Of a stretch of 64,000 nucleotides of DNA, positions 44,858 to 55,940 are shown one piece after another. How positions within the stretch are numbered: the first letter of the stretch is position 1; each line of letters begins with the position of its first letter. The stretch is from Artocarpus heterophyllus (Eukaryota; Streptophyta; Magnoliopsida; Rosales; Moraceae), in NCBI GenBank assembly GCA_025403435.1, contig CM046341.1, positions 23,472,908 to 23,536,907 on the forward strand. Direction: 5' to 3'. The notes beneath the pieces were generated by a model, which saw only the letters and a list, made by a program, of their open reading frames with translations, did no database searches and was not told the DNA's origin. A program made the position numbers and the translations under genes.

Positions 44858-46953
44858 TGTTTGGGTCTAAAATTGTAAGTTCTCAAATATAAGGTTGTTC
44901 GAGCAATAATATTCGGTGAATCTGAGTTCGATCCTACAGGGAAAAGGAATTATGAAGGTCGAATATGTCAGTTATATTATTTTTATTTATTAGTTAAAGA
45001 ATTTAAGGATTAAAGTTAATTATTTACAATTTGTTCACAATATTTACATATTTTTTACATTTTCTATTTTTAGATTCTTTTGTGATTTTTGGAATTTCAA
45101 TAATAAGAAATGGATTTAAATTAGAATAGTAAATAAAATTTTAATAGTAAGAAATTTGATTTAATTAAATGGAAAATAGAGCTTTAACAATAAATGCAAT
45201 TTAACTTAAAAGAAATAGCAATAATAACAGTATTGAGAATTAAGGGTTCTATTTTAGAAATTAATTTAAATGTGTTTTTGTTTTTCTAAAACTATTTATT
45301 AAAATGGTTTAAGCATGCAATATGTCATTTTTTCTACAATAAATTAAGAGTTACTAAGCATTTATTGTGTCAATTCATGAATATAATGCATTAAAAACTC
45401 ATTTTAACAAATAAATATGATTTCAAAATTAACTAACCAAAATTAATAACAAAGTTAAAATTAAGCATTTATCATGTCATTCCCTATCAACAAATAATCA
45501 AAGTGTTCCTAAGCATTACTCATGCTATCCTATGTCTATAAAAAATCAAAACTTAATTTGACAAGAATTTGAGCTAAGTTAACAAGAAAATCATAAGTTT
45601 TCTAAAAATGATTTTGAAATTATAACTACTTAGAAAACTTGAAAAAGTAAAAATATTTAACTTAATTTTGCCAAAATTTTTCTCTTTCTCCTCAGCTAAA
45701 AAAGAAATTAGAAAGACATAGTGAAAGTAAAAACACACATAATTTTACTAAACATAACTATTTTATAACATAAAAACTAAAAGTATTTTACAAAAACATA
45801 AAAATAAATTATAGAGAAAACCAACTTAAGAAGAGAGAGAGAAAGAAAGAAACAACTCCAAATTATGAACAAGATGGGTGAATTACAATGCCATGGACGG
45901 GGTATTTATATTAGAAAGAAATCTACTATTTTTAAAAGATTTTTATATTTATTTATTTGGGATTTTTTTGGAATTTTTTGAATTATTTTTGCCACCCCCA
46001 CTTTAAATAAGAATCAAAATTTGATTTTTTTTTTTTTGTAATTTTTTGCTTCTTTTCTACACGTTTATGCCTTCCCAAGTATTTGAGATTTATCACATAA
46101 TCCTGTGGAGCACGGACCAGCTAATTTGCAACTTGAGATTGTCTGCTTTGATGACCGTGACTTAGCAGATGGCTCAGATTCGTAGAAAGCAGTTGGGACA
46201 AGGGGGCTCAATCGCGCCGTTAATTTTGTCTTAGTAAGTCTATCTAAGGGTGGAAAAAAATGAGCGCACTTGGAGAAGACTATACTTGATCCTGAGGGAA
46301 CACTGGGATGCATGGATAGATCATATCAGTTTGGAGGCATGATCGGATGGCCCTGGAGGCGCCTCATGTCCTACTTTTTTATTTTTTTTATTTTTTTATT
46401 TTTCATGCAATTAAGGTCCCTTTTTGCCCCTTTTTGCGAATTTTTGCTCCATTTTTCTTATAGTTTTTAAATCTAAAATAAAGAAAAACTAACATTAATT
46501 ATTTTACAAACACAATTTTTACAATAATGTTAAAATATTTATTTTAAACACACAAAACATAGTAAAAATAAATAAAAACTTATAAAATTAATAAACCTTA
46601 AGAGATAATATTTTTAGAAATTACTAGAAATATTATAAAACAAATTTATAAACTAAAAACTTATTTACAAAGACTTTAAGACTCAAAATAAAATCACACA
46701 ATATATTTGTACTGTTTTTTGATTATTTTCAAACTAATTAATTATTGAACACTCAAAAATGATTTTAAAAATTACTAAAAATATTATTAAACAAAAAAAC
46801 ACACTAAAAACATATTTTTAAACATATTTTCTCACAAATACTCTAAAATACTATTTATTACACAAATACTATAATTAAAAGATTTCACGAGAAATATGAA
46901 TATAAAATGACTGATTTCAATCTTAATAAATATGTATTTTTACAGTTTCATTA
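44858..46953 (-). mobile_element. 5' LTR of the Athila-type element
   Basis: From TGTTTGGGTCTAAAATT to CAGTTTCATTA (CA mutated to TA), 2.1 kb, homologous throughout to the solo LTR at 4060-6162. A minus-strand TATAAATA box lies at 45,903-45,910. The GC-richer part (46,060-46,380) matches the GC-rich part of the solo LTR. Open frames inside it are not genes. Confidence 0.85.
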
Positions 46954-48032
46954 AGAATTTTTTTCATTTGTGTTATAAAATTTTTTATTTAAAAAAAAAA
47001 AAACAAAATCCAATAGCCGCGTTGCCAGTTCGTAAACGACATCATTGACTACCGAGGCTCTGTTGACCAACACATAAGAATACTAACATGGAAAGAAACT
47101 GTAAAAAAAGAAAAGGAAAATAATGTTTGTAGAAGATTGAAAAGAACGAGTCCAACTGTACAGAGAATAAAGAAAATAATTGTTTCACAATTATAAATTG
47201 ATTTAGCATATAATCAGTACATATCATATTATATTTTACAGGGAGTTGGAAAATTTAGTTTATATTAATCGTTTGACTTAAACGGTCCAAATTACGGACA
47301 TGTTACCAGTAAGACAAAAATAAGTCATAGAATCGAACTTTTGTTTGTAGAGGTTTTGTTTGATAATATAGTTAGAAGTTATATAATGTAAAACTCTAAT
47401 ATGCTATAATATAAAATAAAAATATGTTATGATGTAAGATATGTTATAATGTAAAGTACTTATATGTAACGGTGTTTAAGTTCTAACTTTAAGTTCTAAC
47501 TATATATTTTCAAACACACCCAAAGTATTTTTGAACCAAAATTAATTCAAATCAACATTTAAAAGGAAACACTCATTAGTTTATATGGTGTTTGAAAAAA
47601 TAGTTTAAACGAATAGTTTAAACTATAAACAGTATAAAGCTCTCATGTATTATAATAACTAATTATAATATAAGCTCTTATATATTACAGTATATTTAAA
47701 CTATTTTTCTAAACAACTTATACCTGTTTATACGAATCTAATTTTAATAAGAAAATAAAAAAATAAAAAAAATTACGGACAAGAACATTAAAAGATGAGT
47801 AGACTGTTAGAAAGCGACGCCACTAGAGAACAAAAACGGTGCATAGCCTAAGACCACAAAATGGAGGCCCAAAACATGTTGGTCCAGTCACATTGGGGCA
47901 GAAATGGTGTGCACATTGAGTTGGTGCAAGAAAGTTGATCCTCCCTTGTATTTAAATAAAAAAAAAAAGCACAAATAAATAAATTTACTCTTTTTCTTTT
48001 CTTTCCTGGAGTAAATATCTGTTAACGTTTCC
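46954..48032. other. Gene-free region with two MITE-1 copies
   Basis: MITE-1 relics lie at about 47,347-47,520 (GTTTGATAATATAGTTAGAA to TTTTCAAACAC, with a TGTAAAACTCTAATATGC core) and 47,586-47,722 (GTGTTTGAAAAAATAGTTTAAAC to its inverted copy). An A run lies at 46,989. No coding sequence is seen. Confidence 0.6.
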
Positions 48033-50929
48033 ATGGAAGATGCATTTTCCTCGCAACCACGCAGACACATAGCAGATTATGCAAGCAAGTCTCTATTCAT
48101 CAATGGCTCCAACTTGGGCTTAAGCGAAAGGAGGCCATACAAACATCTAGGATTGTCATTCTGCTGCTTTCAGTGGACTCTTTCTCTTCAGTTTTCTATC
48201 TTGAAGAGCTTGTCATGATCTTGAGGTGCAGGGAAAGATGGGGGATGATAGTTGTCCCCATTTTCTATGATCTGAATCCTTCTGACATGAGGAAAGTGTG
48301 AGGAGTTGTGGCATCTGCATTGGCAAGGCAGAGGGTTGGGGGTTGCTGGTGGAGAAGGTGGAAGATTGCCCTTCAAGATGCATCTGATTTGTGTGGCTGG
48401 GATCGAAGCATCCATCAGTAAATCCTTTATCTTTCTCCATTTTTTTTAATTTTAGTTTTATGTAAGTATAAAAAGTGATGGATATAGATGGTTACGCACT
48501 CATGGCAGTGCATATCCAGGCCCGCCTTGCATACAGATCCCTAACAAAGTGAATTACTCATATATCCCGCCTAACGTGATGGGGCTAATTTGAATCTAAG
48601 ATCTTGTTGAAGAGAACAAGCAGCCTTACCATCCCAACAATTGACTAGTGGTTCATTGAGGCTTCTTTGGTAGAAATTTGTTGGAAATTTTTCTGAATTT
48701 AATGTGACCTTGAGATTATTGTTTGTCTAAGAAAATGGTTGTATGACTCAGAAAATTGGGGACTATGTGACTTCATTGGATAGTGACACAGCTGAGTCAA
48801 ATATAATCTAATTTGGGAATTTGTTTGTGGCCCTTTTGAAATGATCACTAATACATTGTGTTGATGTTGGGATTTTCCTTTGCTAGCTTGGCTATGTTGT
48901 GAAAGTGAAATATTGGCCATGTTTATAAGATGTTAATAGGGGTTGTAATGTAGTATGATTTTGGATCATCAGTTCTCTTATATAGCTGTGTGGGCCAATA
49001 AGTGGCGACAAGAGACGAATTAGGGATGAAAGTATAGGAGTTCGAACAAGACACCTTTTTATTCTAATACCGTTGTAGATTTTTGTTCAACTGGAAGCTT
49101 CAAGTTGTTAGGAGTTCACTCCTCAAACACTATCAACAAAATTCAAAAAACCGTCACTTGGGTTAATGCCCATATGTTTCGACTAGTATAGCTCATGCAG
49201 TTAGAGAGAAGTTACTTGGTGATATTTTCCTCAATCATAATGCTCAACGGGAAGCACTCTCATGTTCTATGTTAACCAAGAATCGCACAATTTATGCTTC
49301 AAAATTATGCGATAATGCAGAAGATTCCAATCATATATATAATAAATAGCAACTTCTTACCAAGTAAGCTTGTTTCCAAAAATATTCTTGTAAGAGTGAG
49401 TGTAAGGACTCTAGAAATAAGATTTTGGGTCATAATGAAGGTTTTTGTTCTCGACATAGCCTATAATGTTGCATGATCAATCACCTCATTGTTTGAGTGC
49501 TTTGGATTAGACTCTAAAACATGTTAATTGGATTAATATCTCTATATGTTTTGATGGTATAACTCAAAGTAACTAGAAAAATTTTCCTTGGTAAGAATTC
49601 CCTCAACAAGTTAAACTTTTCTACCTTTCTCATGTTCTCTCATTATTTGTGCATCACTCTTCACATGTTTCATTCATATCCACTTTTTCCTTACACTTCA
49701 ATGTTGGATTTGTCTCAATTCTACGGATATCAATGTTACTCATTGCTGAAAATTATGTATTAATGCCACATTCCAGGAGTGAATCTAAGTTTGTCGGCGA
49801 AATTGTTCAAGATATCATAGATATAAGAATTCCATCAAATCTGAAGATTTCCATCTACCCAATTGGATATGATTCTTGTTATGAATATATGAATCTCTTC
49901 TTGCAAATGGGGTTAGATGAGATTGGAGGGGTAACTGAAAGTATGAAGACAATGATAGTGAAATCTGTTTATGCTGGAATTTTTCAGGCTGTTGATTTCT
50001 GCAGCTTTCTGAAAGGTGTTGGGAAGAAGTCAAGAAGACCTAAAGGTCTAGTTCAATTACAACAAAAACTTGTGTCTGATGTTCTGTTGAGAGAGACGAT
50101 AAACATAAGTAGTGTAACACTAGGAATGAATATGATAAAGGAAAGACCAAGTCACAAAAATGTTCTAATTATTCTCGATGATGTTGATGATCAAAGCCAA
50201 TTGTATGCTCTAGTTGGAAGCCGAAAATGGTTTGGTTTGGGAAGCAAAATCATTATAACAGCTAGGATCCTCCCATTACTCCATGCCTTTGGAGTAGATC
50301 AGATTTTCATGGCTCAAGGCCTTCCTCTACCACTTGACATTCTAGTATGCTTCCATTTTATGGTATTGTTCTTGATATTGCTGATAGTTTCTGTAGCTAG
50401 TGACACATATGCTGGGTTTTGTAGAACCACACTAAAGTTAATATCTAATTTTTCTTCACCAGGAATTCTAGGAACCGTATCAGCAAGGTTGTCGCCATGT
50501 TGCAGTCCTAAAGGAGTGCATAACAAAGTTTATGTTCCATGGTGAGCATCAAAAAACAATCTCTGGTAACGTCGAGAGTTGCTACTTAATCAGTCCAATT
50601 TTTACTAATATTTTTGTTGTTTAGACCGATGACAAAGTAAAGTACCTCATAGTTTCAAATTACTTCACATTCTGCTGATATAGATACCATAACCAATGTT
50701 GGTGTAGGCACATAGGATAGATGAATTAAAAAGTATGACCAGCGAAAGAAAAGTTGGACCGCCTCAAGAGTCCAGAGTATGTGAAGCTGGTGAGCTAGTA
50801 AGTGTAACGCCTGCAAACAGTTGTAATGATTGCTTTTTGATTTGGCCAATGCAACTTCAAGGTTTGACGAATCTGCTTGAAGCACAAGCTTTCAAACATG
50901 ATGGTGTCCTAACAATTGATGTGTCCTAA
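48033..50929 (+). pseudogene. TIR-NB-ARC pseudogene F (TN type)
   Basis: TIR exon relic 48,033-48,418: EDAFSSQPRRHIADYASKSL, a shift near 48,130, then EAIQTSRIVILLLSVDSFSS, YLEELVMILRCRE and MIVVPIFYDLNPSDMRKV followed by a stop. NB-ARC exon 49,777-50,344, fully open: FVGEIVQDIIDIRIPSNLK, a P-loop region where GK has become MK (VTESMKTMIVKSVY), LVQLQQKLVSDVLL, kinase-2 VLIILDDVDDQSQL and GSKIIITARILPLL. Tail exons: 50,463-50,541 (its Trp codon is a stop), about 50,626-50,670, and 50,708-50,929 (RIDELKSMTSERK). It has the same exon plan as copy C. The 1.3-kb first intron is enlarged. Likely dead. Confidence 0.8.
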
Positions 50930-50974
50930 CTATTGACGTCTTTGAAGGTAGGCAAAACCAGTTTTGGGTATTTA

Positions 50975-51185
50975 TTCCCTTAAAAATATCAAAAGCTCCT
51001 TGCAAATGGGGTCAGGTGATGTTTTCTTGTTGGGGGGTTTGGTGGGGTAAGCGCAAGTGGTGGCAAAACTGTTTATGATGGAACTTTTCAGGCTTTAGCT
51101 AACAGCTTCTTTCTAGAGGTGGGCGGGGATCAAAAAGATCCAAAGGGTCTAGTTCCATCAGAACAAAATATTATTCTATGTTGTC
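50975..51185 (+). pseudogene. NB-ARC fragment G
   Basis: A single-exon scrap directly after F reads LQMGSGDVFLLGGFGGVSA with one shift, then GGKTVYDGTFQALANSFFLEV and DPKGLVPSEQ. This corresponds to the P-loop through LVQLQ of copies C and F, with the lysine-threonine pair kept. The match stops at about 51,185. It suggests a tandem array of plus-type copies, now mostly lost. Confidence 0.7.
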
Positions 51186-52117
51186 TAACAAAATGTTCCT
51201 TGATTTCGGTGTTAATTAATTTTTTAAATTTTAATTGATGAAGGTTATTTAATAGCACATCTTGTGTCTAGTCAATTGGGATATAAGATCCTTGCAGTGA
51301 CAAGTTAACCTCTGCTGATCATTTAGTATTTAGTGGCAAACAAGGAAAGGGTGAGGTTTTTGAAATTTTTTGAAGTAAATATCAAGTTTTGAAAATATTT
51401 ATTATAAATGTTAAATTTATAATGTAAATAACTTATTTACCATATAGATGAGAAATATTTCCATTGTAAATAAGGAGGTAAATATATTAATTGTACTATA
51501 AATACATTTATTATGTTAATAAGAATTTTTTACACAATAAATAAAAAGGTAAATAAATTATTTATATCATAAATTTTATATTTACTATAAATATTTTCAA
51601 AACTTAATATTTACTACAATTAATTTTAAAAAACTGACATTTATTACCATTTTCATTATATTAATTTAAAATAACTGTGCTTCTAGTTTTTGCATATTAA
51701 TCAAGGTGTTAGTGCCACTTTAACCATATAGGTTGCCACGGTTGACGTTATAACACATTAGATATTGGAGCGTAAAGTGTTATTTCTTAACATGCTTTGT
51801 ATAAAATTGAGATTGTGGAGTACTCACTTTCTGGAAATTTTATGGGAAACACAAACTTTAAGAAAACTGGTTGGCGACAAAATCCATTATCCATTCCAAA
51901 TAATTAAAAAAAATCCATTTTTTGCTAAATAATACTAATAATAATAAAATCTTTTTTTTTTTTTGCCAAATAAAAAAGAAATCCATTAACCTGTTGAGGC
52001 TGTTCATTAACTGCCATTCCATTTTTTTTGTTGATTAAAGTACGAAAGTCTGTTTTTTTTTTTAAAAAAAAAAAAACTGTAGCTGATAGACCTTATCAGC
52101 ATAACTAATGAAAAAAA
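51186..52117. other. AT-rich gene-free region with an inverted repeat
   Basis: A roughly 65-bp inverted repeat pair, 51,375-51,440 and 51,548-51,614, shares AAGTTTTGAAAATATTTAT and flanks a 105-bp loop, giving a 240-bp foldback typical of a MITE. Homopolymer T/A runs occur at 51,952 and 52,057. No gene is seen. Confidence 0.6.
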
Positions 52118-53066
52118 CAAGGTTTTAAAAGGCGAAAACGAGAACTGAGGCATTTTGTCTAATTGACTCGAGACGTAAGCCTCGAGGCGGATTGAGGCGT
52201 AAGCCTCGAATGCAAAATAAAAAAATTCAAAAAGTTGAATTAAATTCATAAACATGCCATAAAACATACATTTAGTTCATCATAAAATCATAAGACATAA
52301 TAAGAAAGTGCATAAAACACATATAATATAATATGTATGCTACTGTTCTTCTAATGTGGTTATAATTATATGGCTTTTATAACACATAAGATAACCTTTT
52401 TTTTTTTAGAAAATGAAATAACTATAGATCTAAATGAATAAAAATCACTTATTGCTCTCTTTATATAACTTTCATTTTATATAACATTATAATGTTTGCA
52501 TAACACCTACTTCTATAAAATATACATTACTACAGTAGCTATAAGAGGGAAAAAAAGAAAAAAAAAACCCAACATACGGTAGAAAATAAATGAAAAAGGG
52601 GGAAAAAACCTAAGGAGTGAGGGCTGAGGAGGTCAAAATCTGGAGATGGCTGTTGTCGATGAGCCGTCGTTTTAGTCACTGTTCATAGGGCAATGGGCTT
52701 GAAAGTTGTAGGGGTTGATCAAGAAAGGGTCGATGATGAAGAAGTGTCGAAAAAGATGGTAGACTTAGGGTTTAAAAATCTATTTGCATATTTTTATCTG
52801 ATTAAAACCCGATTTTGATATTGGGTTAACTTTCTTTGAAAGGACAAAAAAAAAGATTGGATTGAAAACCGGCTCAAAATAGCCCTCAATTTGAGGCTCA
52901 CGCCTCATAAGCCTTGAGGCAAAAACTCCTCAAGGCGCACGCCTCAATGAAAAAAGGCGTAAGCCTCATTCAAGCCATTCAAGGCTTAAGCCTTGAAGCG
53001 CTGATCAAGTGTCTCAAACTGAGGCGAGCCTCGAGGCATACGCCTCGAACGCCTTTTTAAACCATG
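52118..53066. mobile_element. hAT-like non-autonomous DNA transposon, 949 bp
   Basis: Terminal inverted repeats CAAGGTTTTAAAAGGCG and CATGGTTTAAAAAGGCG (reverse complement of the right end) match at 15 of 17 sites. The 8-bp target duplication GAAAAAAA lies at 52,110-52,117 and 53,067-53,074. Both sub-terminal regions (52,150-52,210 and 52,890-53,045) are packed with GAGGCGTAAGCCTC-like palindromes. The core (52,610-52,800) has no transposase. The 8-bp duplication suggests hAT. Confidence 0.75.
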
Positions 53067-53167
53067 GAAAAAAATAAAGTGATACATGACTATGGCATTT
53101 TTACTGCTACTTCCCTCGATACAGTAATAGAAAGATTAATCATCGCATTTGCATGCCTTATAAGGTT

Positions 53168-53275
53168 GCCCGTTTGGTTTATAAGGTTTCACAAAAATTT
53201 AAATTTTTGTGAGAGAAAATACTGTAACAAAATGGTCTGATTTGTTATTCAACCTTATGAAACTTTAGTTCCTTT
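53168..53275. mobile_element. MITE family X, copy 1
   Basis: The sequence CCCGTTTGGTTTATAAGG starts an element whose core TTTGTGAGAGAAAATACTGT is the reverse complement of the core of copy 2 (57,888-58,002). The right terminus is diverged. Confidence 0.55.
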
Positions 53276-53514
53276 TTTTTTTTTTTTTAACGGAAATAGT
53301 TTTCCATGGCACGCCTTAGATGACTGCAAATTGTAGCAAAGAATAGTCTTAAAAGATCTGTTATCAACATCCTAACACTCTGCCTGTCAAAAGCCAAACG
53401 AAAAAAAGAAAGAAAGAAAGGAGAGGGAAAAAAAAAAGGTGTACGTTTGGTTTTTTACCGTGATAAAAATATGTTTATGATTAGCAATCTTTCACGTGGC
53501 TTGTGGAGCATCCA

Positions 53515-53705
53515 AACATGAGCGGGCATCAAAGCATCTGAGATTCCGAATACTCAAAGCAATCAAAGCACCCGCTAACACCCAAGCAATCGAAGCGCCT
53601 GCGCAATGGAGAACCCGGACACCTGAGCATTGGGAGTACTAACACCCAAACACTGAGCACCTGGACTCCCGAGCATCCGAGTACTCGGGCACCCAGGCAC
53701 TTGCC
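53515..53705. repeat. Degenerate short-period tandem array
   Basis: About 190 bp consist of variants of GAGCATCCGAGTACTCGG / GCACCCAGGCACTTG, with recurring GAGCA, CACC and GAGTACT words every 8-12 bp. It is clearly richer in GC than its flanks. No frame has a meaningful protein. Confidence 0.6.
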
Positions 53706-54293
53706 TGTGTTCAACCTAAAGGAGATCAAGCATCACAAGGAATCTATAAGATCTAAGACAATTAAACGTTCGAAGTTTATGTGTGATAACTCGAGGAAGT
53801 TACAATACTAGAATGTGTATCAAAGGTTGTAACCTTTGTATTTGGCTTAATGTTCTTGACTAATTTGGTTGTTTAAACTTGATCTCTTGTTCAAAACGGT
53901 GATTTAATGTTGAAAGAAATTTCACTTCAACAGCAGGTATTATTGCTCTAGTTAGAATGCTTGCTTATAATCAATAATGCTAAACAAGAATGCATCTTTA
54001 TGAGGGCTATTGCTTGCTCATAAGCAATAACTGAAATATAACAGGAATGCCACTAGATAATCCATTTGTTACGTTCAAGGACATTGTAGGCATACATATT
54101 CAAATACAATTACATACATTCCCCACTAAATGATTCAAAAAAGTTTCATCCTCTTTTAATCTTGAGATTGGAGCTTACCTTAAATAAACACCATATCAAC
54201 ATGAGCAATTACCAAACAAGGGCACATGTAGTTATACAAACACAGAGATCAAGAAACTTGAGCACATTATTTGATGAAGATATGGAATCGAAT
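53706..54293. other. Gene-free spacer downstream of the intact gene
   Basis: No coding, RNA or transposon signature is seen. This would hold the 3' untranslated region of the 54.3-kb gene on the minus strand; no polyadenylation signal was assigned with confidence. Confidence 0.5.
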
Positions 54294-55571
54294 CTACTTC
54301 ACAAGTCCCAAATTGAGAATTCCCCAAGCAGTTTGAGGCCAAGACTTTTCCTTAGCCTTCATAACCAAAACTCTAGCCCAAGCAATCCAACCGTCCCAAG
54401 ACATCCTCTTGTCCCAAGGGCTCCCCCACTCCAACATGAGCCTCAACCCTTTTTCAGCCTCTCTTTCAGCCTCCTCAAACCTCCCTTTCCCCAAATAAAC
54501 CTGACCCAACACCACGTGTGGCTCCCCAACAAATGGGTTCTTCTCAACACACCTCAAAAGCAACTCCTCTGCTCTCTCCAACCCTATCTTCGACACATCA
54601 CAAACAGCTTCCCAATACAAATCCCTTGCAACAATTTGATCTCCTGCTCCCAAAACCCTTGTGCAATTCTCAAATACAGGAGGAATTACAAGCTTCAAAT
54701 CCTCATCATCTCTTTGATCATGATTATCTCCAAAAACCCTTTTCCTCTCTTCAACAAAAATCTCTTCCTCTCTTACAATCAAACTATAAAGAGCTCCCAT
54801 TCTTGATATCGAATTCATCCACAATCCCGGCTTGCCGTCTCCAGGCCAAAGCCCTCCGGCAACGTTGTTTCCCTTAAACTCAAGCCTCCCATCAAAATTC
54901 TCAAACAAAACGTCCTGAAAACCGAATATCTGATCGCTGAAATCCGCCATAGTCATCAACAGAAATATTGCAACCAATCTTCTTGACACCTTTACATCTT
55001 CACCGGTCTTTATATGCTTCACAACAAGCCCATCAGCAGGCAGAACACTCCTTACTTTCTTCCTCCAACCTTCTTCTTCGTCGAAAACGCCTCTTTCCTT
55101 GGCGTTCCTCACCGAAATCTCCGAAAACTTGAGGTGTTCGACGAGTTCCGTCTCGGTGTAATGGAAAAGAAGATCGTCGTGGATTAGAGGCTGCCTCGGG
55201 ACGATGCAGAAGAGGTGGATGAGCCTCTCAGCAGCTTCTCCGACGTGCTTCGCCACGACGTCCCGTCCGGTAGACGGGTCAAAAATGGCGAGGTTAACGT
55301 AAGAATTGGAGTAAGCTGAGTGAAATAGGCCACAGAGACAGACGGAATCTTGGGCTTTCCATAGCTTGAGAATTCGGTAGGTGTCGACGAGGTGGTCGAG
55401 GAAGCTTCCGTGCTTGTGCCAGCACTCACCAGCCCCGACGGAGCGGAGGACGGCGACGAGGGAAGGAAGCTTCTCGTCTATGGATTCGAGCTCGCCGCGG
55501 AGAAAGGGACGAGCGGAGTCTAGAAGGATTTGGAGGTAGTGTTGATCGGGAAGTGGTGAAGAAGACGGCAT
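54294..55571 (-). CDS. DUF6817-like protein with C-terminal TPR, 425 aa
   Basis: A single uninterrupted exon of 425 codons, GC-richer than its flanks, from ATG at 55,571 to the stop at 54,294. Residues about 45-215 resemble the plant DUF6817 domain, an HD-superfamily-like fold: WHKHGSFLDHL (H54, H60), GLFHSAYSN (H84), then MTMADFSDQ (D210). The usual HD pair is HS. Residues about 330-382 (LERAEELLLRCVEKNP, VVLGQVYLGKGRFEEAE) form TPR-like helices. There is no signal peptide or membrane span, so it is probably soluble. The role in plants is not established; the HD-like fold suggests a metal-binding or hydrolase ancestry. The start is supported by a charged, conserved-looking N-terminus and no in-frame upstream ATG of note. 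A GA-rich leader lies at 55,590-55,620. Confidence 0.9.
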   Translation of the reverse strand: MPSSSPLPDQHYLQILLDSARPFLRGELESIDEKLPSLVAVLRSVGAGECWHKHGSFLDHLVDTYRILKLWKAQDSVCLCGLFHSAYSNSYVNLAIFDPSTGRDVVAKHVGEAAERLIHLFCIVPRQPLIHDDLLFHYTETELVEHLKFSEISVRNAKERGVFDEEEGWRKKVRSVLPADGLVVKHIKTGEDVKVSRRLVAIFLLMTMADFSDQIFGFQDVLFENFDGRLEFKGNNVAGGLWPGDGKPGLWMNSISRMGALYSLIVREEEIFVEERKRVFGDNHDQRDDEDLKLVIPPVFENCTRVLGAGDQIVARDLYWEAVCDVSKIGLERAEELLLRCVEKNPFVGEPHVVLGQVYLGKGRFEEAEREAEKGLRLMLEWGSPWDKRMSWDGWIAWARVLVMKAKEKSWPQTAWGILNLGLVK

Positions 55572-55771
55572 GGTTTGTTTCGTTTGTGGCTTGAAGGGAC
55601 AGAGAGTGAGAGAGATTTAGATTTTAGGGATGGAAGAAAAAGTCAAGGGGAAGAGACGTGACGAAGTTTAATATTTGAATTCGTTATTTGTTATAATTTC
55701 AAAGTGATATGTTCGGAAGAGAAAAGCTTTGCAGTAGCACGATTCATTTGTAAAAGATGAATTAACCCCTT

Positions 55772-55940
55772 GTTTGGCATTATGGTAGAAACTATGATAT
55801 CTATCACAAATTTAATTATAAATAGTATAATATTTTTACATGTTATATTAATAATAAAAAAAATTATTACAGTGTAAAGCTTTCATATGCTACAATAAAA
55901 GTGGTTTCTACTATTGGTTCCCACCACCTTCCAAACACTA
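55772..55940. mobile_element. MITE family 1 copy
   Basis: Left TTGTTTGGCATTATGGTAGA and right TGGTTCCCACCACCTTCCA-AACAC ends are inverted repeats. The core TGTAAAGCTTTCATATGCTACA matches other copies. It lies 200 bp upstream of the intact gene's start. Confidence 0.7.

Larger units (their letters stand above)
40799..46953 (-). mobile_element. Athila-type Ty3/gypsy element with internal deletion
   Basis: The right LTR (44,858-46,953, the 5' LTR on the minus strand) is complete at about 2.1 kb and is followed by a tRNA-Asp-like primer site. Gag and protease relics follow leftward to 41,776. RT, RNase H and integrase are missing, and the left LTR is cut at about 41,775. Flanks GGAAT (40,794-40,798) and AGAAT (46,954-46,958) may be a one-mismatch TSD. 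The protease motif series is that of Athila-type elements. It cannot move on its own. Confidence 0.8.

Noticed and set aside
46065..46313. 82-codon open frame on the minus strand
   Set aside because: It is inside the 5' LTR of the Athila-type element, at the part corresponding to the GC-rich segment of the solo LTR; not conserved between the two.
54162..54877. Plus-strand open frames of 214 and 119 codons
   Set aside because: Shadows of the intact minus-strand gene; low-complexity Ser/Pro/Leu translation without domains.
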